A DNA stretch of 64,000 bases, taken from NCBI RefSeq assembly GCF_006874465.1, contig NZ_VIRL01000007.1, positions 186,001 through 250,000 on the forward strand. The letters run 5' to 3'. Of this stretch, positions 1 through 8,440 are shown piece by piece. Position 1 is the stretch's first letter; each line of letters opens with the position of its first letter. Made by a program: the position numbers and the translations under genes. The stretch comes from Microbispora bryophytorum. GTDB lineage: Bacteria; Actinomycetota; Actinomycetes; Streptosporangiales; Streptosporangiaceae. Below the pieces are notes generated by a model. The model saw nothing but the letters and a program-made list of their open reading frames with translations, did no database searches and had not been told where the DNA came from.

Positions 1-154
1 GGCCGTCCTTGCCGCCGAAGTGCTGGTAGAGCGACCGTCTGGCGACATCGGCCTGCTTGAGGATCGCGTCGACGCCCACCTGAACGCCCTGGCTGTAGGT
101 GAGCTCCCTGGCGGCGTCGAGCAGCCGCTCGCGGGGGCCGGGTCTCGTCGTCAC
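1..154 (-). CDS. TetR family transcriptional regulator (N-terminal part only)
   Basis: The reading frame starts at a GTG at 154 and runs off the left edge, so only about 51 residues are visible. They form a TetR-type DNA-binding domain: an opening helix (RERLLDAARELTYSQG) followed by the helix-turn-helix around residues 28-51 (VDAILKQADVARRSLYQHF). The YQHFGGKD ending is the classic TetR recognition-helix tail. The gene is divergent from an MFS exporter, and the 92-bp gap holds TetR-like operator repeats. The usual role for this layout is repression of the exporter, relieved by its substrate; that is inferred from arrangement. The ligand domain lies outside the window. Confidence 0.85.
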   Translation of the reverse strand, partial: MTTRPGPRERLLDAARELTYSQGVQVGVDAILKQADVARRSLYQHFGGKDG

Positions 155-181
155 GGGACGATTCTGGCACGCGCTTGACAG

Positions 182-231
182 TAGATCAATCGGTCTATCT
201 AATTGGGCGGCGTATACCGATCGTTCTATCT
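182..231. promoter_or_regulatory. Putative TetR operator region with repeated TCTATCTA boxes
   Basis: Between the divergent TetR and MFS genes, TAGAT at 182-186 pairs with ATCTA at 197-201 in an imperfect 20-bp inverted repeat. The related half-site CGTTCTATCTA recurs at 221-231. Sites mixing TAGA/TCTA arms with CGATCGG cores are typical of TetR regulators that control adjacent MFS exporters. Binding is inferred. Confidence 0.5.
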
Positions 232-246
232 ACCTCAGGAGTGCCA

Positions 247-1599
247 ATGGCCCGCGCCGGGACTCTCCCCACCGTGCTGACCGGCGTTTTCGTCGCCATC
301 CTCGATTTCTTCATCGTCAATGTGGCCATCCCCACCATGCAGCGGGACCTGCACGCCGGGCCGGCCGCGATCGAATGGGTGGTCGCCGGATACGCCCTGG
401 CGTACGGCTCGGGGCTGATCCTGGGCGGACGCCTCGGCGACGTGTTCGGCCGGCGGCGGATGTTCGCCCTGGGCCTCGCCCTGTTCACGCTCGCGTCGGT
501 CGCCTGCGGACTGGCCCCCGACGCGGGTTCGCTGGTGGCCGCCCGCGTCGTCCAGGGGGCCGCGGCCGCCGTCCTCGCCCCGCAGGTGCTCGCCGTCATC
601 CGCACCGCCTACAGCGGCGCCGCCCAGGCCAGAGCCGTCAACGCGTACGCGCTGACCATGGGGCTGGCGGCGGTGTTCGGCCAGCTCGTCGGGGGCCTGC
701 TCATCCAGGCCGACCTGTTCGGGCTCGGCTGGCGCGCCTGCTTCCTGATCAACCTGCCGATCGGCGCCGCCGCTCTGGCCGCTACCTGGCGGGTGATCCC
801 GGAGAGCCGCGCGGCCGGTGCCGTACGGCTCGACCTCGGCGGGGCCGCCCTGGTCACGCTCGCGCTGGCGGCCACGCTGCTGCCGCTGATCGAGGGCCGT
901 GAGCAGGGATGGCCGGTGTGGACCTGGGTGTCGTTCGCCCTTGCCGTCGCACTGCTGCTGGCCTACGCCCGGCGGCGGCACGATTCACCGCTGATCGACC
1001 TCACTCTGTTCCGCGAGCGCGCCGTCACTGCGGGGCTGCTCACCAACCTCGCGTTCTCCATGGGTATGGCGGCGTACTTCTTGATCTTCGCCATGTACTC
1101 CCAGGAGGGCCGGGGCCTGGACGCCCTGCACGCCGGCCTGGTCTTCACGCCGATCGGTGCGGGCTACCTCGCGGCGTCGCTGGCGGCGCCGCGCCTGGCC
1201 GCGCGCTTCGGCCGCCAGATCATCGCGTTCGGCGGCCTGACCAGGGCCGTCAGCCTGGCCGTCCTGCTGGTCGCGGTCGCACAGAACGCGCCGATCGGCT
1301 GGCTGGTGCCCGTGCTGGCCGTCGACGGCGCCGGCATGGGGCTGGTGCTGTCGCCCATCATGGGCACCGTCCTGTCGAGGGTCGCCCCACACCACGCCGG
1401 CGGCGCCGCGGGCGCCCTCACCACCGCCCAGCAGGTCGGCGGCGCGCTGGGCGTCGGCATCATCGGCATCGTCTTCTACGGCGCCCTGTCCGGCGGCGTC
1501 ACCGTGGCGTTCCAGCACGGGCTCGTCTACCTCATCGTCATCACCCTGGCCATCGCCGCTCTCGTCCAGTGGCTCCCCCGCGCCAGAGCCGCGGCCTGA
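247..1599 (+). CDS. MFS transporter, DHA2-like drug exporter
   Basis: A 450-residue integral membrane protein of the major facilitator superfamily. Its length and hydrophobic pattern suit the 14-helix DHA2 proton antiporters that export drugs or toxic metabolites. The loop between helices 2 and 3 carries the MFS motif GGRLGDVFGRRRM (about residues 61-73). Around residues 139-155 is a Gly-rich antiporter-like segment ending GQLVGGLL. The ATG at 247 is chosen because AGGAG lies six bases upstream; in-frame TTG or GTG starts further up would put the operator repeats inside the gene. The divergent TetR gene probably regulates it. The substrate cannot be predicted. An NTF2-like gene follows after 21 bp. 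Confidence 0.85.
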   Translation: MARAGTLPTVLTGVFVAILDFFIVNVAIPTMQRDLHAGPAAIEWVVAGYALAYGSGLILGGRLGDVFGRRRMFALGLALFTLASVACGLAPDAGSLVAARVVQGAAAAVLAPQVLAVIRTAYSGAAQARAVNAYALTMGLAAVFGQLVGGLLIQADLFGLGWRACFLINLPIGAAALAATWRVIPESRAAGAVRLDLGGAALVTLALAATLLPLIEGREQGWPVWTWVSFALAVALLLAYARRRHDSPLIDLTLFRERAVTAGLLTNLAFSMGMAAYFLIFAMYSQEGRGLDALHAGLVFTPIGAGYLAASLAAPRLAARFGRQIIAFGGLTRAVSLAVLLVAVAQNAPIGWLVPVLAVDGAGMGLVLSPIMGTVLSRVAPHHAGGAAGALTTAQQVGGALGVGIIGIVFYGALSGGVTVAFQHGLVYLIVITLAIAALVQWLPRARAAA

Positions 1600-1620
1600 C
1601 CGTTGTTCCGAAGGAGAATC

Positions 1621-1986
1621 ATGAACGACCTCAACGACCTGGCCCGCCGCTACGTCGCCGTGTGGAACGAGCCCGACGCCGCCGTACGCCGCGAGATGAT
1701 CGCCCAGCTGTTCGCCCCCGACGCCGCCCACTACACCCCGTCCGTGGAGGCCCACGGCCACGCGCAACTGGAGGTGCGCATCGCCACGTCGTACGACAAG
1801 TGGGTCGAGCCGGGCACGTACGTCTTCCGGGCCGTGGAGAACGCGAACGGCCACCACGACGCGGTCCGCTTCAACTGGGAGATGGTGCGGACCGCCTCCG
1901 GCGAGGTGGACTCGGTCGGGTTCGACTTCCTCACGCTCGGCGAGGACGGCCGGATCAGGACCGACCACCAGTTCATCGAGAGCTGA
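1621..1986 (+). CDS. SnoaL/NTF2-like fold protein
   Basis: A 121-residue soluble protein with the pattern of the NTF2/SnoaL superfamily: an opening helix (LARRYVAVWNEPDAAVRREMIAQLFAPDAAHYTP) and then a cone of strands ending in GFDFLTLGEDGRIRTDHQF. Such proteins act as small isomerases, cyclases or ligand-binding proteins. No catalytic pair can be assigned here. AAGGAG stands directly before the ATG, and the gene follows the MFS exporter by 21 bp, so the two are probably co-transcribed under the TetR regulator. It may bind or modify the exported compound, which is speculation. Confidence 0.75.
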   Translation: MNDLNDLARRYVAVWNEPDAAVRREMIAQLFAPDAAHYTPSVEAHGHAQLEVRIATSYDKWVEPGTYVFRAVENANGHHDAVRFNWEMVRTASGEVDSVGFDFLTLGEDGRIRTDHQFIES

Positions 1987-2082
1987 CCCCGCGCCCGGCC
2001 CTCGCGTACGGACCACCCCTGCGGGCGGCGTTCGTCTCGGCGGCGACCGCGCCGTCCGGGCGACGCCGGAACGCCAGGGTCG

Positions 2083-2439
2083 TCACGAGGTCAGCGGGGG
2101 CGCCTTCCTGGCGGAGCCGCGATAGGTCTCCGGGTCGTACCGGCGCTCACTGTCGTCCAGCTTGGCGTTCGCGGCCTCGGCGAGGTCGACTCCCAGCGCG
2201 TCGGCCAGCCTGACCAGATACAACGTCACGTCCCCGAGCTCGGCGCGGACCCTGCGCAGGGCGTCCTCGTCGAGGTTGCGCGACTCCTCGGCGGTCAGCC
2301 ACTGGAACTCGGCGACCAGCTCCCCCGCCTCACCGGCGAGGGCCATCGCCAGGTTCTTGGGCGTGTGGAACCTCTCCCAGTCCCGCACGCGTACGAACTC
2401 GCGCAGCCGGGCGGCCAGGTGCTCCAGTTCACCGCTCAC
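2083..2439 (-). CDS. MazG-like nucleotide pyrophosphohydrolase (dCTPase-like)
   Basis: A 118-residue all-alpha NTP pyrophosphohydrolase of the MazG/RS21-C6 (DCTPP1) superfamily, which cleaves dNTPs or modified nucleotides to the monophosphate and pyrophosphate. The metal-binding pair is visible: E37-A-G-E40 in AGEAGELVAEF and E67-L-G-D70 in AELGDVTLYL, the EXXE...EXXD signature. The WERFHTPKNLAMALAGE opening is typical of the dCTPase-like subgroup. The start is a GTG at 2439. The gene lies only 11 bp behind the HTH-methylase fusion on the same strand and is very probably co-transcribed with it. That pairing hints at a link between nucleotide-pool control and DNA modification. Confidence 0.85.
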   Translation of the reverse strand: MSGELEHLAARLREFVRVRDWERFHTPKNLAMALAGEAGELVAEFQWLTAEESRNLDEDALRRVRAELGDVTLYLVRLADALGVDLAEAANAKLDDSERRYDPETYRGSARKAPPLTS

Positions 2440-2450
2440 GGCACCCGACC

Positions 2451-4511
2451 CTACTCGTGCGGCCGTACGGCGCCGTGGGTGAGGCCGTCGGCCACCAGCC
2501 TGGACAGGTCCTCACCGAGCGCCGCCGCCTCGCGCAGGGCCGACCGGAAACCGGCCAGGCGCCGGAACACCTCGCCGTATCTGCGTTGGTCCTCCATCGG
2601 CAGCACCGGCAACTCCGCACGCCGTACGTCCACCCGATAGCGCGAGGACATGGCGGTGTAGTGGCGGACGTTGGCGGACGCGCAGAGGAAACCCGCGAGG
2701 AAGTCGGGGTCGAGCACCTCGGGATCGGGCCGCAGCAGAGACAGGTAGGGGCCGAGCAGGGCGCCGCCCTTCGTCAGCACCTGCGCGACCGGGGCGGTCA
2801 CGACCTGCGGCACCACGACGTCGCCAGGCCGCGTGACGATCGGTCTCGCCCCGGCGTGCTCGGAGGATCCCGTCGCGTCCCGGTCGTCGAGCACGTCCTC
2901 GACGGTGAGGACGGGCATCCCCCGAGGAGCCTCCTCTCCCGGCCGGGCCGGCGTCTGCTGCTCCACGGCGAGCATGCCGCGCCGCACCAGCTCGGGCAGC
3001 GGGACCAGGGCGAGCTCATCCGCGGGCGCAGCCGCGACGGACGGCAGCAGCCCGGCGACGGTCTCCAACAGCTCGGCGAGCCGGGACCGGGCTCCGGCGA
3101 TCCGCTCCGGCGACAGGTCGTCGGCCCCCGTGGACAGGTAGCGGGCGGGGGTGAGGTCCACGTCCTCGTCGAGCAGATCGACGAGCGGGACCGACCTGCT
3201 GACGCCGGGCTCGTCCAGCTCGCGCCCCGCGCCGAACTCCCGCCACGCCCCGACGGCCACCGCGGCGTAGTCGTCCGGCCTGCCGGAGGTGTCGACCATC
3301 AGCACATGGCTCGGCGTGCCGCCCTCGGACGGCTGGCACAGGATCCACAACGTCAGGCCGACCGCCACGTTGGGCACCGCGCCCTGCGGAAGCGCGATGA
3401 CCGCGCGCAACGCACCGCGCCGCAGCAGCTGGGACCTGATCCGGCGGCCCGACCTGCGGCTGGCGACGGCCGGGGGCATGAGGAGCACGGCCACGCCTCC
3501 CGGCGCGAGGTGGGCGAGCGCGTGCTGCACCCAGGCCAGCTCGGGCTCCACGCGCGGCGGCAGGCCGTACTCCCACCGGGGGTCGGCCGTCAGCTCCGCG
3601 TAGCCCCAGTTCCGGTCGTTGAAGGGGGGGTTGCACACCACGGCGTCCGCCAGCTCGCCGGGGAAGGCGTCCGCGCGCAGGGAGTCTCCCGGCCTGATCC
3701 GCGCGTTGTCGCAGCGCAGCGCGAGCCGTACGGCGGTGAGCCGGGCGGCCACCGGATCGACGTCCTGGCCGAGCAGCCGGGCCCCGGGCGCGCGCTCAAG
3801 CGCGCGGCCGAGCATGCGCCCCGAGCCGCAGGCCGGGTCGAGCACGGAGCCGAACCCGTCGCCCACGAGGTCGAGCGTGAGCGTGACGATCTCGGCGGGA
3901 GTGGAGTAGACCCGCCGGGTGTGCACCTCGAAGTACCGCTCACGCAGGAACTCGAAGGTGTCGCGAACGCCGCGTTCGGCGGCCAGCCGGGCGATGGAGC
4001 GGACCAGCGGCACCCTGGTCACCGGCACGGACTCGGGAAACGCCTCCGCGCTGACGGTCTTCGCGCACGTCGCGCGCACCCGGGCCGGAAGTCCCCGCGC
4101 CACCTCCTCGTCGGTCCCGGCCGAGAGCCTGCGCCAGTCGTCCGCCTCATGCCGCACGTACACGAGGAAGGCCCCGAGGTCGGCGATCAGGTCGGCGAGG
4201 TCGTCGTCGTCGACGGTGGTGCGCAGGTCCTGCCAGAGCCACTCGTCCGGAGGGAGGTCCCTGCCCTCGGCGTGGCCGCGCAGCCACTCCCGGATCTCCG
4301 CGAGGGAGAACGCCGGGCTGGTGGACGTGCCTCCCACGGGCTCGGGAAAGTCGTCGTGCCTGCGCCGCCAGTTGCTGACCGCCGCACGTCCCACGCCGGC
4401 CAGGCGGGCGATGTCCGCCGCGGTGACGTGTACGTCTCGCCGCACGCCGCTCCGCCTTCCGCCAGTTCTCCGATCAGACCGGACCATATCCGATGCCCCG
4501 GACATGGGCAA
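2451..4511 (-). CDS. HTH / N6-adenine DNA methylase / TRD-like fusion (paralogue A)
   Basis: A 686-residue protein. Residues about 28-60 (VTAADIARLAGVGRAAVSNWRRR) form a helix-turn-helix. A HsdM-type adenine methylase domain follows, with SAM motif I VLDPACGSG at 223-231 and catalytic motif IV NPPF at 294-297. The last 150 residues resemble a target-recognition domain of type I HsdS or type IIG enzymes (RPGDVVVPQV...DPDFLAGFLCAS...ELPVLPMEDQRRYGEVFRRL). The architecture is therefore regulator-M-S in one chain. No nuclease or helicase domain is present and no hsdR lies nearby. The gene is divergent from a NYN-domain gene and followed by a MazG-like gene. A paralogue lies at 56222-58438. Orphan epigenetic methylase or defence component are both possible. 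ATGs at 4505 and 4487 are alternative starts. Confidence 0.85.
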   Translation of the reverse strand: MPMSGASDMVRSDRRTGGRRSGVRRDVHVTAADIARLAGVGRAAVSNWRRRHDDFPEPVGGTSTSPAFSLAEIREWLRGHAEGRDLPPDEWLWQDLRTTVDDDDLADLIADLGAFLVYVRHEADDWRRLSAGTDEEVARGLPARVRATCAKTVSAEAFPESVPVTRVPLVRSIARLAAERGVRDTFEFLRERYFEVHTRRVYSTPAEIVTLTLDLVGDGFGSVLDPACGSGRMLGRALERAPGARLLGQDVDPVAARLTAVRLALRCDNARIRPGDSLRADAFPGELADAVVCNPPFNDRNWGYAELTADPRWEYGLPPRVEPELAWVQHALAHLAPGGVAVLLMPPAVASRRSGRRIRSQLLRRGALRAVIALPQGAVPNVAVGLTLWILCQPSEGGTPSHVLMVDTSGRPDDYAAVAVGAWREFGAGRELDEPGVSRSVPLVDLLDEDVDLTPARYLSTGADDLSPERIAGARSRLAELLETVAGLLPSVAAAPADELALVPLPELVRRGMLAVEQQTPARPGEEAPRGMPVLTVEDVLDDRDATGSSEHAGARPIVTRPGDVVVPQVVTAPVAQVLTKGGALLGPYLSLLRPDPEVLDPDFLAGFLCASANVRHYTAMSSRYRVDVRRAELPVLPMEDQRRYGEVFRRLAGFRSALREAAALGEDLSRLVADGLTHGAVRPHE

Positions 4512-4528
4512 CGTCGCACCAAGGGCTG

Positions 4529-4555
4529 GTTGATTGTGTCAACACATGCTCTAAT
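4529..4555. promoter_or_regulatory. Promoter/operator between methylase A and the NYN gene
   Basis: GTTGA (4529-4533) and TCAAC (4539-4543) form an inverted repeat with a 5-base spacer. It overlaps a second one, TGTGT (4535-4539) with ACACA (4542-4546). On the plus strand an extended -10 element, TGC followed by TCTAAT (4547-4555), would drive the NYN gene. The repeats are good candidates for the binding site of the methylase's own N-terminal HTH, which is an inference. Confidence 0.4.
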
Positions 4556-4591
4556 GGACGCCATAAGTCATCGTGGAAGGGAGCAAGGATC

Positions 4592-5071
4592 GTGAGCACT
4601 CCCATCACTCGCCTCAGGTCACTTCGCCGCGGCCGCGCGATCCACCTCCTGGACATCGAGAACCTGACCGGTTCCCCCCTTCCGACCACCCACGACGTAC
4701 GGCGGGTGATGGGCGCCTACCAACACAGGGTGCCGGTCGGGCCGCTGGACCAGTTCATCGTGGCGGTCAACCACAACGCGCTCGTCTCCGTGGGGATCGC
4801 GCTGCGCGGGGTGCAGTTGCTGGCCCGTTCGGGGCCGGACGGCGCCGACCACGCCCTCGACGAGGCGGCCCGCACGACCCGGGTGGACCTGCGGTTCGAG
4901 CGGGCGGTGATCGGCTCGGGCGACGGCTACTTCGCCGACCTGGCCCTCTGGCTGGCGGGCTGCGGCCTGCACGTCACCGTCGTCTCCCAGCGCACCTGCC
5001 TGAGCTGGCGGCTCTACACCGCGGTCCCCGACACCGTCACCTTCGAACTGCCCGTCCCCCAGGCCGCCTGA
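4592..5071 (+). CDS. NYN domain (PIN-like) putative ribonuclease
   Basis: A 159-residue protein with the layout of the NYN/PIN-like nuclease fold. An opening strand ends in a conserved acid patch, LLDIENL (D21, E23, N24). A mid acidic cluster follows (GPDGADHALDEAA), and then the late motif GSGDGYFADLALWLAGCGLHVTVVSQR with D111 and D116. These acids usually bind the metal of a single-strand RNase, although many family members have no tested activity. The GTG at 4592 is preceded by a GGAAGGGAG ribosome site, and the upstream in-frame extension lacks one. It is transcribed away from the HTH-methylase gene with 80 bp between starts, suggesting a shared control region and a functional link. Confidence 0.7.
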   Translation: MSTPITRLRSLRRGRAIHLLDIENLTGSPLPTTHDVRRVMGAYQHRVPVGPLDQFIVAVNHNALVSVGIALRGVQLLARSGPDGADHALDEAARTTRVDLRFERAVIGSGDGYFADLALWLAGCGLHVTVVSQRTCLSWRLYTAVPDTVTFELPVPQAA

Positions 5072-5111
5072 GGCCTACCGCTCGCCGCGGAGCCGGGGGC
5101 ACCATGAGGGC

Positions 5112-6710
5112 ATGATCGACTATTTGGTGATCGGAGCCGGGTCGGCCGGATGCGTCCTGGCCAACCGGCTCTCGGAGGATCCGGCCGTCCGCGTCCTGCT
5201 CGTCGAGGCGGGCGGCGCCGACCGCCACCCGCTCTACCACGTACCCAAGGGATTCGGAAGGCTCTTCGACGATCCGCGGAAGGTCTGGCACTACCGGACA
5301 CAGCCGTTCGGTCCCGACGGGCAGGCCGAGATATGGCCGCGCGGCCGGGTTCTCGGCGGGTCGAGCTCCATCAACGGCATGGTCTACAACCGCGGCCACC
5401 GCGCCGACTACGACGAACTCCTGCGACTCGGCAACCCCGGCTGGGGCTGGGAGACGATTCTGCCGATCTTCCGGGCGATGGAGGACAACGCGCTGGGCGC
5501 CACCGCGACCCGCGGGGCGGACGGGCCGCTGCACGTGTCCCCTCCGCGCGACCCCGATCCCCTCTGCGACGAGATGATCGCATCCGGGGCCGCGCTCGGC
5601 CTGACCGCGATGCCGGACGTCAACGAGTCCGACGACGAACGCGTCGGCCACGCGATGGCGACCATCAAGGACGGGCGGCGGTTCAGCGCGGCCCGGGCCT
5701 TCCTGCATCCCGTACGCCATCGGAGCAATCTCACCGTCGTGACCGGGACGACGGTGACCGGGCTGCTGTTCGACGGCGACAAGGTCGTCGGGGTCACCGC
5801 CCGGGACGCCGGCGGCGCCACCGTCGAATATCGCGCCACCCGGGAGGTCGTCCTGTCCCTGGGCAGCCTGGGCACGGTGAAGCTGCTGCAGTCGTCCGGC
5901 ATCGGCCCCGCGCAGGTGCTGCGGGCGGCCGGTGTGGAGGTCCGGCTGGACCGGCCGATGGTCGGCGCCCGCATGCGCGAGCACCGGTGCCTGGCGCTGA
6001 AGTTCCGGCTGAAGGAGGACCTCGGCTACAACCGCATGCTGTCCACGCCGCTGCGGCAGGGCGTCACCGCGCTGCGCTACCTGATGAACCGCGGGGGTCC
6101 GCTCGCCGCGCCGGCCTACGACGTGATCGCCTTCCTCAAGACCCGGCCCGAGCTGGACCGGCCGGACGCCCAACTGCTGATGGGGCCGTGGTCGGTCAGC
6201 ACGTACCGGGCAGGCGAGACGGTCGCCGTCGAGCGGCAGCCCGGGGTCTCGGTCGTCGCCGAGATCCTCCGCCCGACCTCGGAGGGCAGCGTGGCCATCA
6301 CCTCCGCCGACCCCGGCGCGCCGCTTCGCATCGAGCCCGACTACTTCGGTACGGAGCACGACCGGCGCGTCGGCGTCGACCTGTTCCGCCGGATGCGCGA
6401 ATACTTCGCCCAGGAGCCGATCGCGGGACGGCTGGCGTCCGAGACGTTCCCCGGTCCGGGGGTCGGCTCGGACGAGGAGATCATCGACGCGGCGCTGGGC
6501 GGCGGCTACTGCGGCTACCACGCCATGGGCACCTGCGCCATGGGCCCGGGCGACGACGACGTGGTCGACGCGCGACTGCGCGTGCGCGGTCTCGACAACC
6601 TGCGGATCGTTGACTGCTCGGTGCTGCCCACCATGGTCTCCGGCAACCTGAACGGCCCCATCATGGCGATGGCCTGGCACGCCGCCGACCTCATCCTCGA
6701 CAGAGCCTGA
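5112..6710 (+). CDS. GMC family FAD-dependent oxidoreductase (choline dehydrogenase-like)
   Basis: A 532-residue flavoenzyme of the glucose-methanol-choline family. The FAD-binding Rossmann motif GAGSAG is at residues 8-13, with the ribose-binding acid in LLVEAGG. The GMC signature GRVLGGSSSINGMVYNRG lies near residue 78. The active-site pair is present: H470 in GYHAMGTCAMG and N514 in SGNLNGPIM. The full family length is kept and no signal peptide is seen, so it should be cytosolic. It oxidises an alcohol to an aldehyde or ketone, but the substrate cannot be read from sequence. It stands alone and converges on treZ with a 4-bp gap. No betaine aldehyde dehydrogenase is adjacent, which argues against a dedicated choline pathway. 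Confidence 0.9.
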   Translation: MIDYLVIGAGSAGCVLANRLSEDPAVRVLLVEAGGADRHPLYHVPKGFGRLFDDPRKVWHYRTQPFGPDGQAEIWPRGRVLGGSSSINGMVYNRGHRADYDELLRLGNPGWGWETILPIFRAMEDNALGATATRGADGPLHVSPPRDPDPLCDEMIASGAALGLTAMPDVNESDDERVGHAMATIKDGRRFSAARAFLHPVRHRSNLTVVTGTTVTGLLFDGDKVVGVTARDAGGATVEYRATREVVLSLGSLGTVKLLQSSGIGPAQVLRAAGVEVRLDRPMVGARMREHRCLALKFRLKEDLGYNRMLSTPLRQGVTALRYLMNRGGPLAAPAYDVIAFLKTRPELDRPDAQLLMGPWSVSTYRAGETVAVERQPGVSVVAEILRPTSEGSVAITSADPGAPLRIEPDYFGTEHDRRVGVDLFRRMREYFAQEPIAGRLASETFPGPGVGSDEEIIDAALGGGYCGYHAMGTCAMGPGDDDVVDARLRVRGLDNLRIVDCSVLPTMVSGNLNGPIMAMAWHAADLILDRA

Positions 6711-6714
6711 CCAC

Positions 6715-8418
6715 TCAGACCTCCGCGATGGCCAGGGAGCGGCCCGGCAGGTCGAGCACGTCGCCGGAAAGGCGGGCGGACTCGTCGGAGGCGAGCAGGA
6801 TCCGCGACGCGGCCAGCCGTACGGGCACCGGGCCTTCGGCGAAGTTGGCGGCGATCCGCAGCGATCCGCGCTCGATCACCACGACGCGCCGGTCCTCGTC
6901 CACCTCGGCCCGCACCCGGTCCAGGCGCGGATCGGTGAGGTCGGGGCGCGACCGGCGCAGGGCGATGAGATCGCGATACCAGCCCAGCAGCGAGGCGTGC
7001 TCGTCCTTGGCCGTCTCCTCCCAGTCGAGCTTGGAGCTCAGGAAGGTCGTCTCCTCGCCCGGTTCGGGGGCCTTCCAGTCGTAGCCGAAGCCCTCGAACT
7101 CCTTCCTGCGCCGTTCGCCCTCGCCCTCGGCCAGGTGTGGCTCGAAATGGTCGGTGAAGAAGTAGAACGGGGTGGTCGCCCCCCACTCCTCGCCCATGAA
7201 CAGCATCGGGGTGAACGGCGAGGTCAGCAGCAGCCCCGAGGCGAGGCGGAGCTGCGCGGGCCGCATGCGGTCGCCTTCGGGCCGGTTGCCGATCTGGTCG
7301 TGGTTCTGCGCGCAGCAGACGAACCGGTGCGCCGGTATCCCGGTCGCCGGCCGGCCGTGGGAGCGCCCCCGGAACGACGAGTAGGCGCCGTCGTGGAAGT
7401 AGCCGGACGTCAGCACCTTGGCCAGGGACGACAGGGTGGCGAAGTCGCCGTAGTAGGCGTTGGCCTCCCCCGTGACGTTCGCGTGGATGGCGTGGTGGAC
7501 GTCGTCGTTCCAGCTCGCGTGCATGCCGAGTCCGCCGGCCTCGCGCGGGGTGACCATGCGGGGGTCGTTGAGGTCCGACTCGGCGATGAGCGTCAGCGGC
7601 CGGCCGACCGCGGCGGACAGCGCGTCGACCTCGGCCGACAGCTCCTCCAGGAAGTGGACGGCGCGCTTGTCGTGCAGGGCGTGCACGGCGTCGAGGCGCA
7701 GCCCGTCGATGTGGTAGTCGCGCAGCCACTGCAGGGCGTTGTCGATGAAGTAGCGCCGCACCCCGTCCGAGCCGGACCCGTCCAGGTTGACCGCGTCGCC
7801 CCAGTAGGACCCCTTCGCGTCGTGGAAGTAGGGTCCGAACCTGGCCAGGTAGTTGCCCGAAGGACCGAGGTGGTTGTAGACGACGTCGAGGATCACACCG
7901 AGACCGGCGCGGTGGCAGGCGTCCACCAGGTCCTTGAGCCCGTCCGGCCCGCCGTACTCCTCGAAGACCGCGTAGAGCTCCACGCCGTCGTAGCCCCAGT
8001 TGCGCTTTCCCGGCACGGGCGGCACCGGCATGATCTCGACGAAGTCGACCCCGAGATCCACCAGGTGCTCCAACCGGTCGGCCACCCCCCGGAAGGTGCC
8101 CTCGGGCGAGAACGTGCCGACGTGCAGCTCGTAGATCACCCCGCCGCGCAGGTCGCGGCCGTGCCAGCCCTGGTCCGTCCAGGCGAACCTGTCGTGGTGG
8201 TAGACGCGGCTCGGGCCGTTCACTCCGTACGGCTGCCGCCGCGTCCGGGGGTCGGGGAACGGCCCGTCGCCGTCCACGAAGAAGGCGTAGTCGAGGTCGT
8301 GCTCGTCGCCTGGGGCGGTCCACCGGCCGCCCTCGCCCCGCGTCATCTCGTGCCGGGCGCCCCCGTGCTCGACCTCGACCCGCGCCGCCTCCGGCGCCCA
8401 CACCTCGAACATGCGCAT
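6715..8418 (-). CDS. treZ: Malto-oligosyltrehalose trehalohydrolase
   Basis: A 567-residue GH13 enzyme that releases trehalose from maltooligosyl-trehalose, the second step of the TreY-TreZ route. The start is an E-set/CBM48-like domain (FEVWAPEAARVEVEH). The (beta/alpha)8 barrel follows with the nucleophile D243 in GLRLDAVHAL, the acid/base E280 in LIAESDLND and the third carboxylate D374 in CCAQNHDQIGN. The motif ELHVGTFSPEGTF near residue 97 is characteristic of TreZ. It starts 22 bp behind treY and is almost certainly in one operon with treY and glgX. The product trehalose serves as an osmoprotectant and spore reserve in actinomycetes. Confidence 0.95.
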   Translation of the reverse strand: MRMFEVWAPEAARVEVEHGGARHEMTRGEGGRWTAPGDEHDLDYAFFVDGDGPFPDPRTRRQPYGVNGPSRVYHHDRFAWTDQGWHGRDLRGGVIYELHVGTFSPEGTFRGVADRLEHLVDLGVDFVEIMPVPPVPGKRNWGYDGVELYAVFEEYGGPDGLKDLVDACHRAGLGVILDVVYNHLGPSGNYLARFGPYFHDAKGSYWGDAVNLDGSGSDGVRRYFIDNALQWLRDYHIDGLRLDAVHALHDKRAVHFLEELSAEVDALSAAVGRPLTLIAESDLNDPRMVTPREAGGLGMHASWNDDVHHAIHANVTGEANAYYGDFATLSSLAKVLTSGYFHDGAYSSFRGRSHGRPATGIPAHRFVCCAQNHDQIGNRPEGDRMRPAQLRLASGLLLTSPFTPMLFMGEEWGATTPFYFFTDHFEPHLAEGEGERRRKEFEGFGYDWKAPEPGEETTFLSSKLDWEETAKDEHASLLGWYRDLIALRRSRPDLTDPRLDRVRAEVDEDRRVVVIERGSLRIAANFAEGPVPVRLAASRILLASDESARLSGDVLDLPGRSLAIAEV

Positions 8419-8440
8419 ATCCCCCTAGAGGACGAAGCCG

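Noticed and set aside
2451-4511. A complete type I restriction-modification system
   Set aside because: No HsdR helicase-nuclease and no separate HsdS are near either methylase paralogue.
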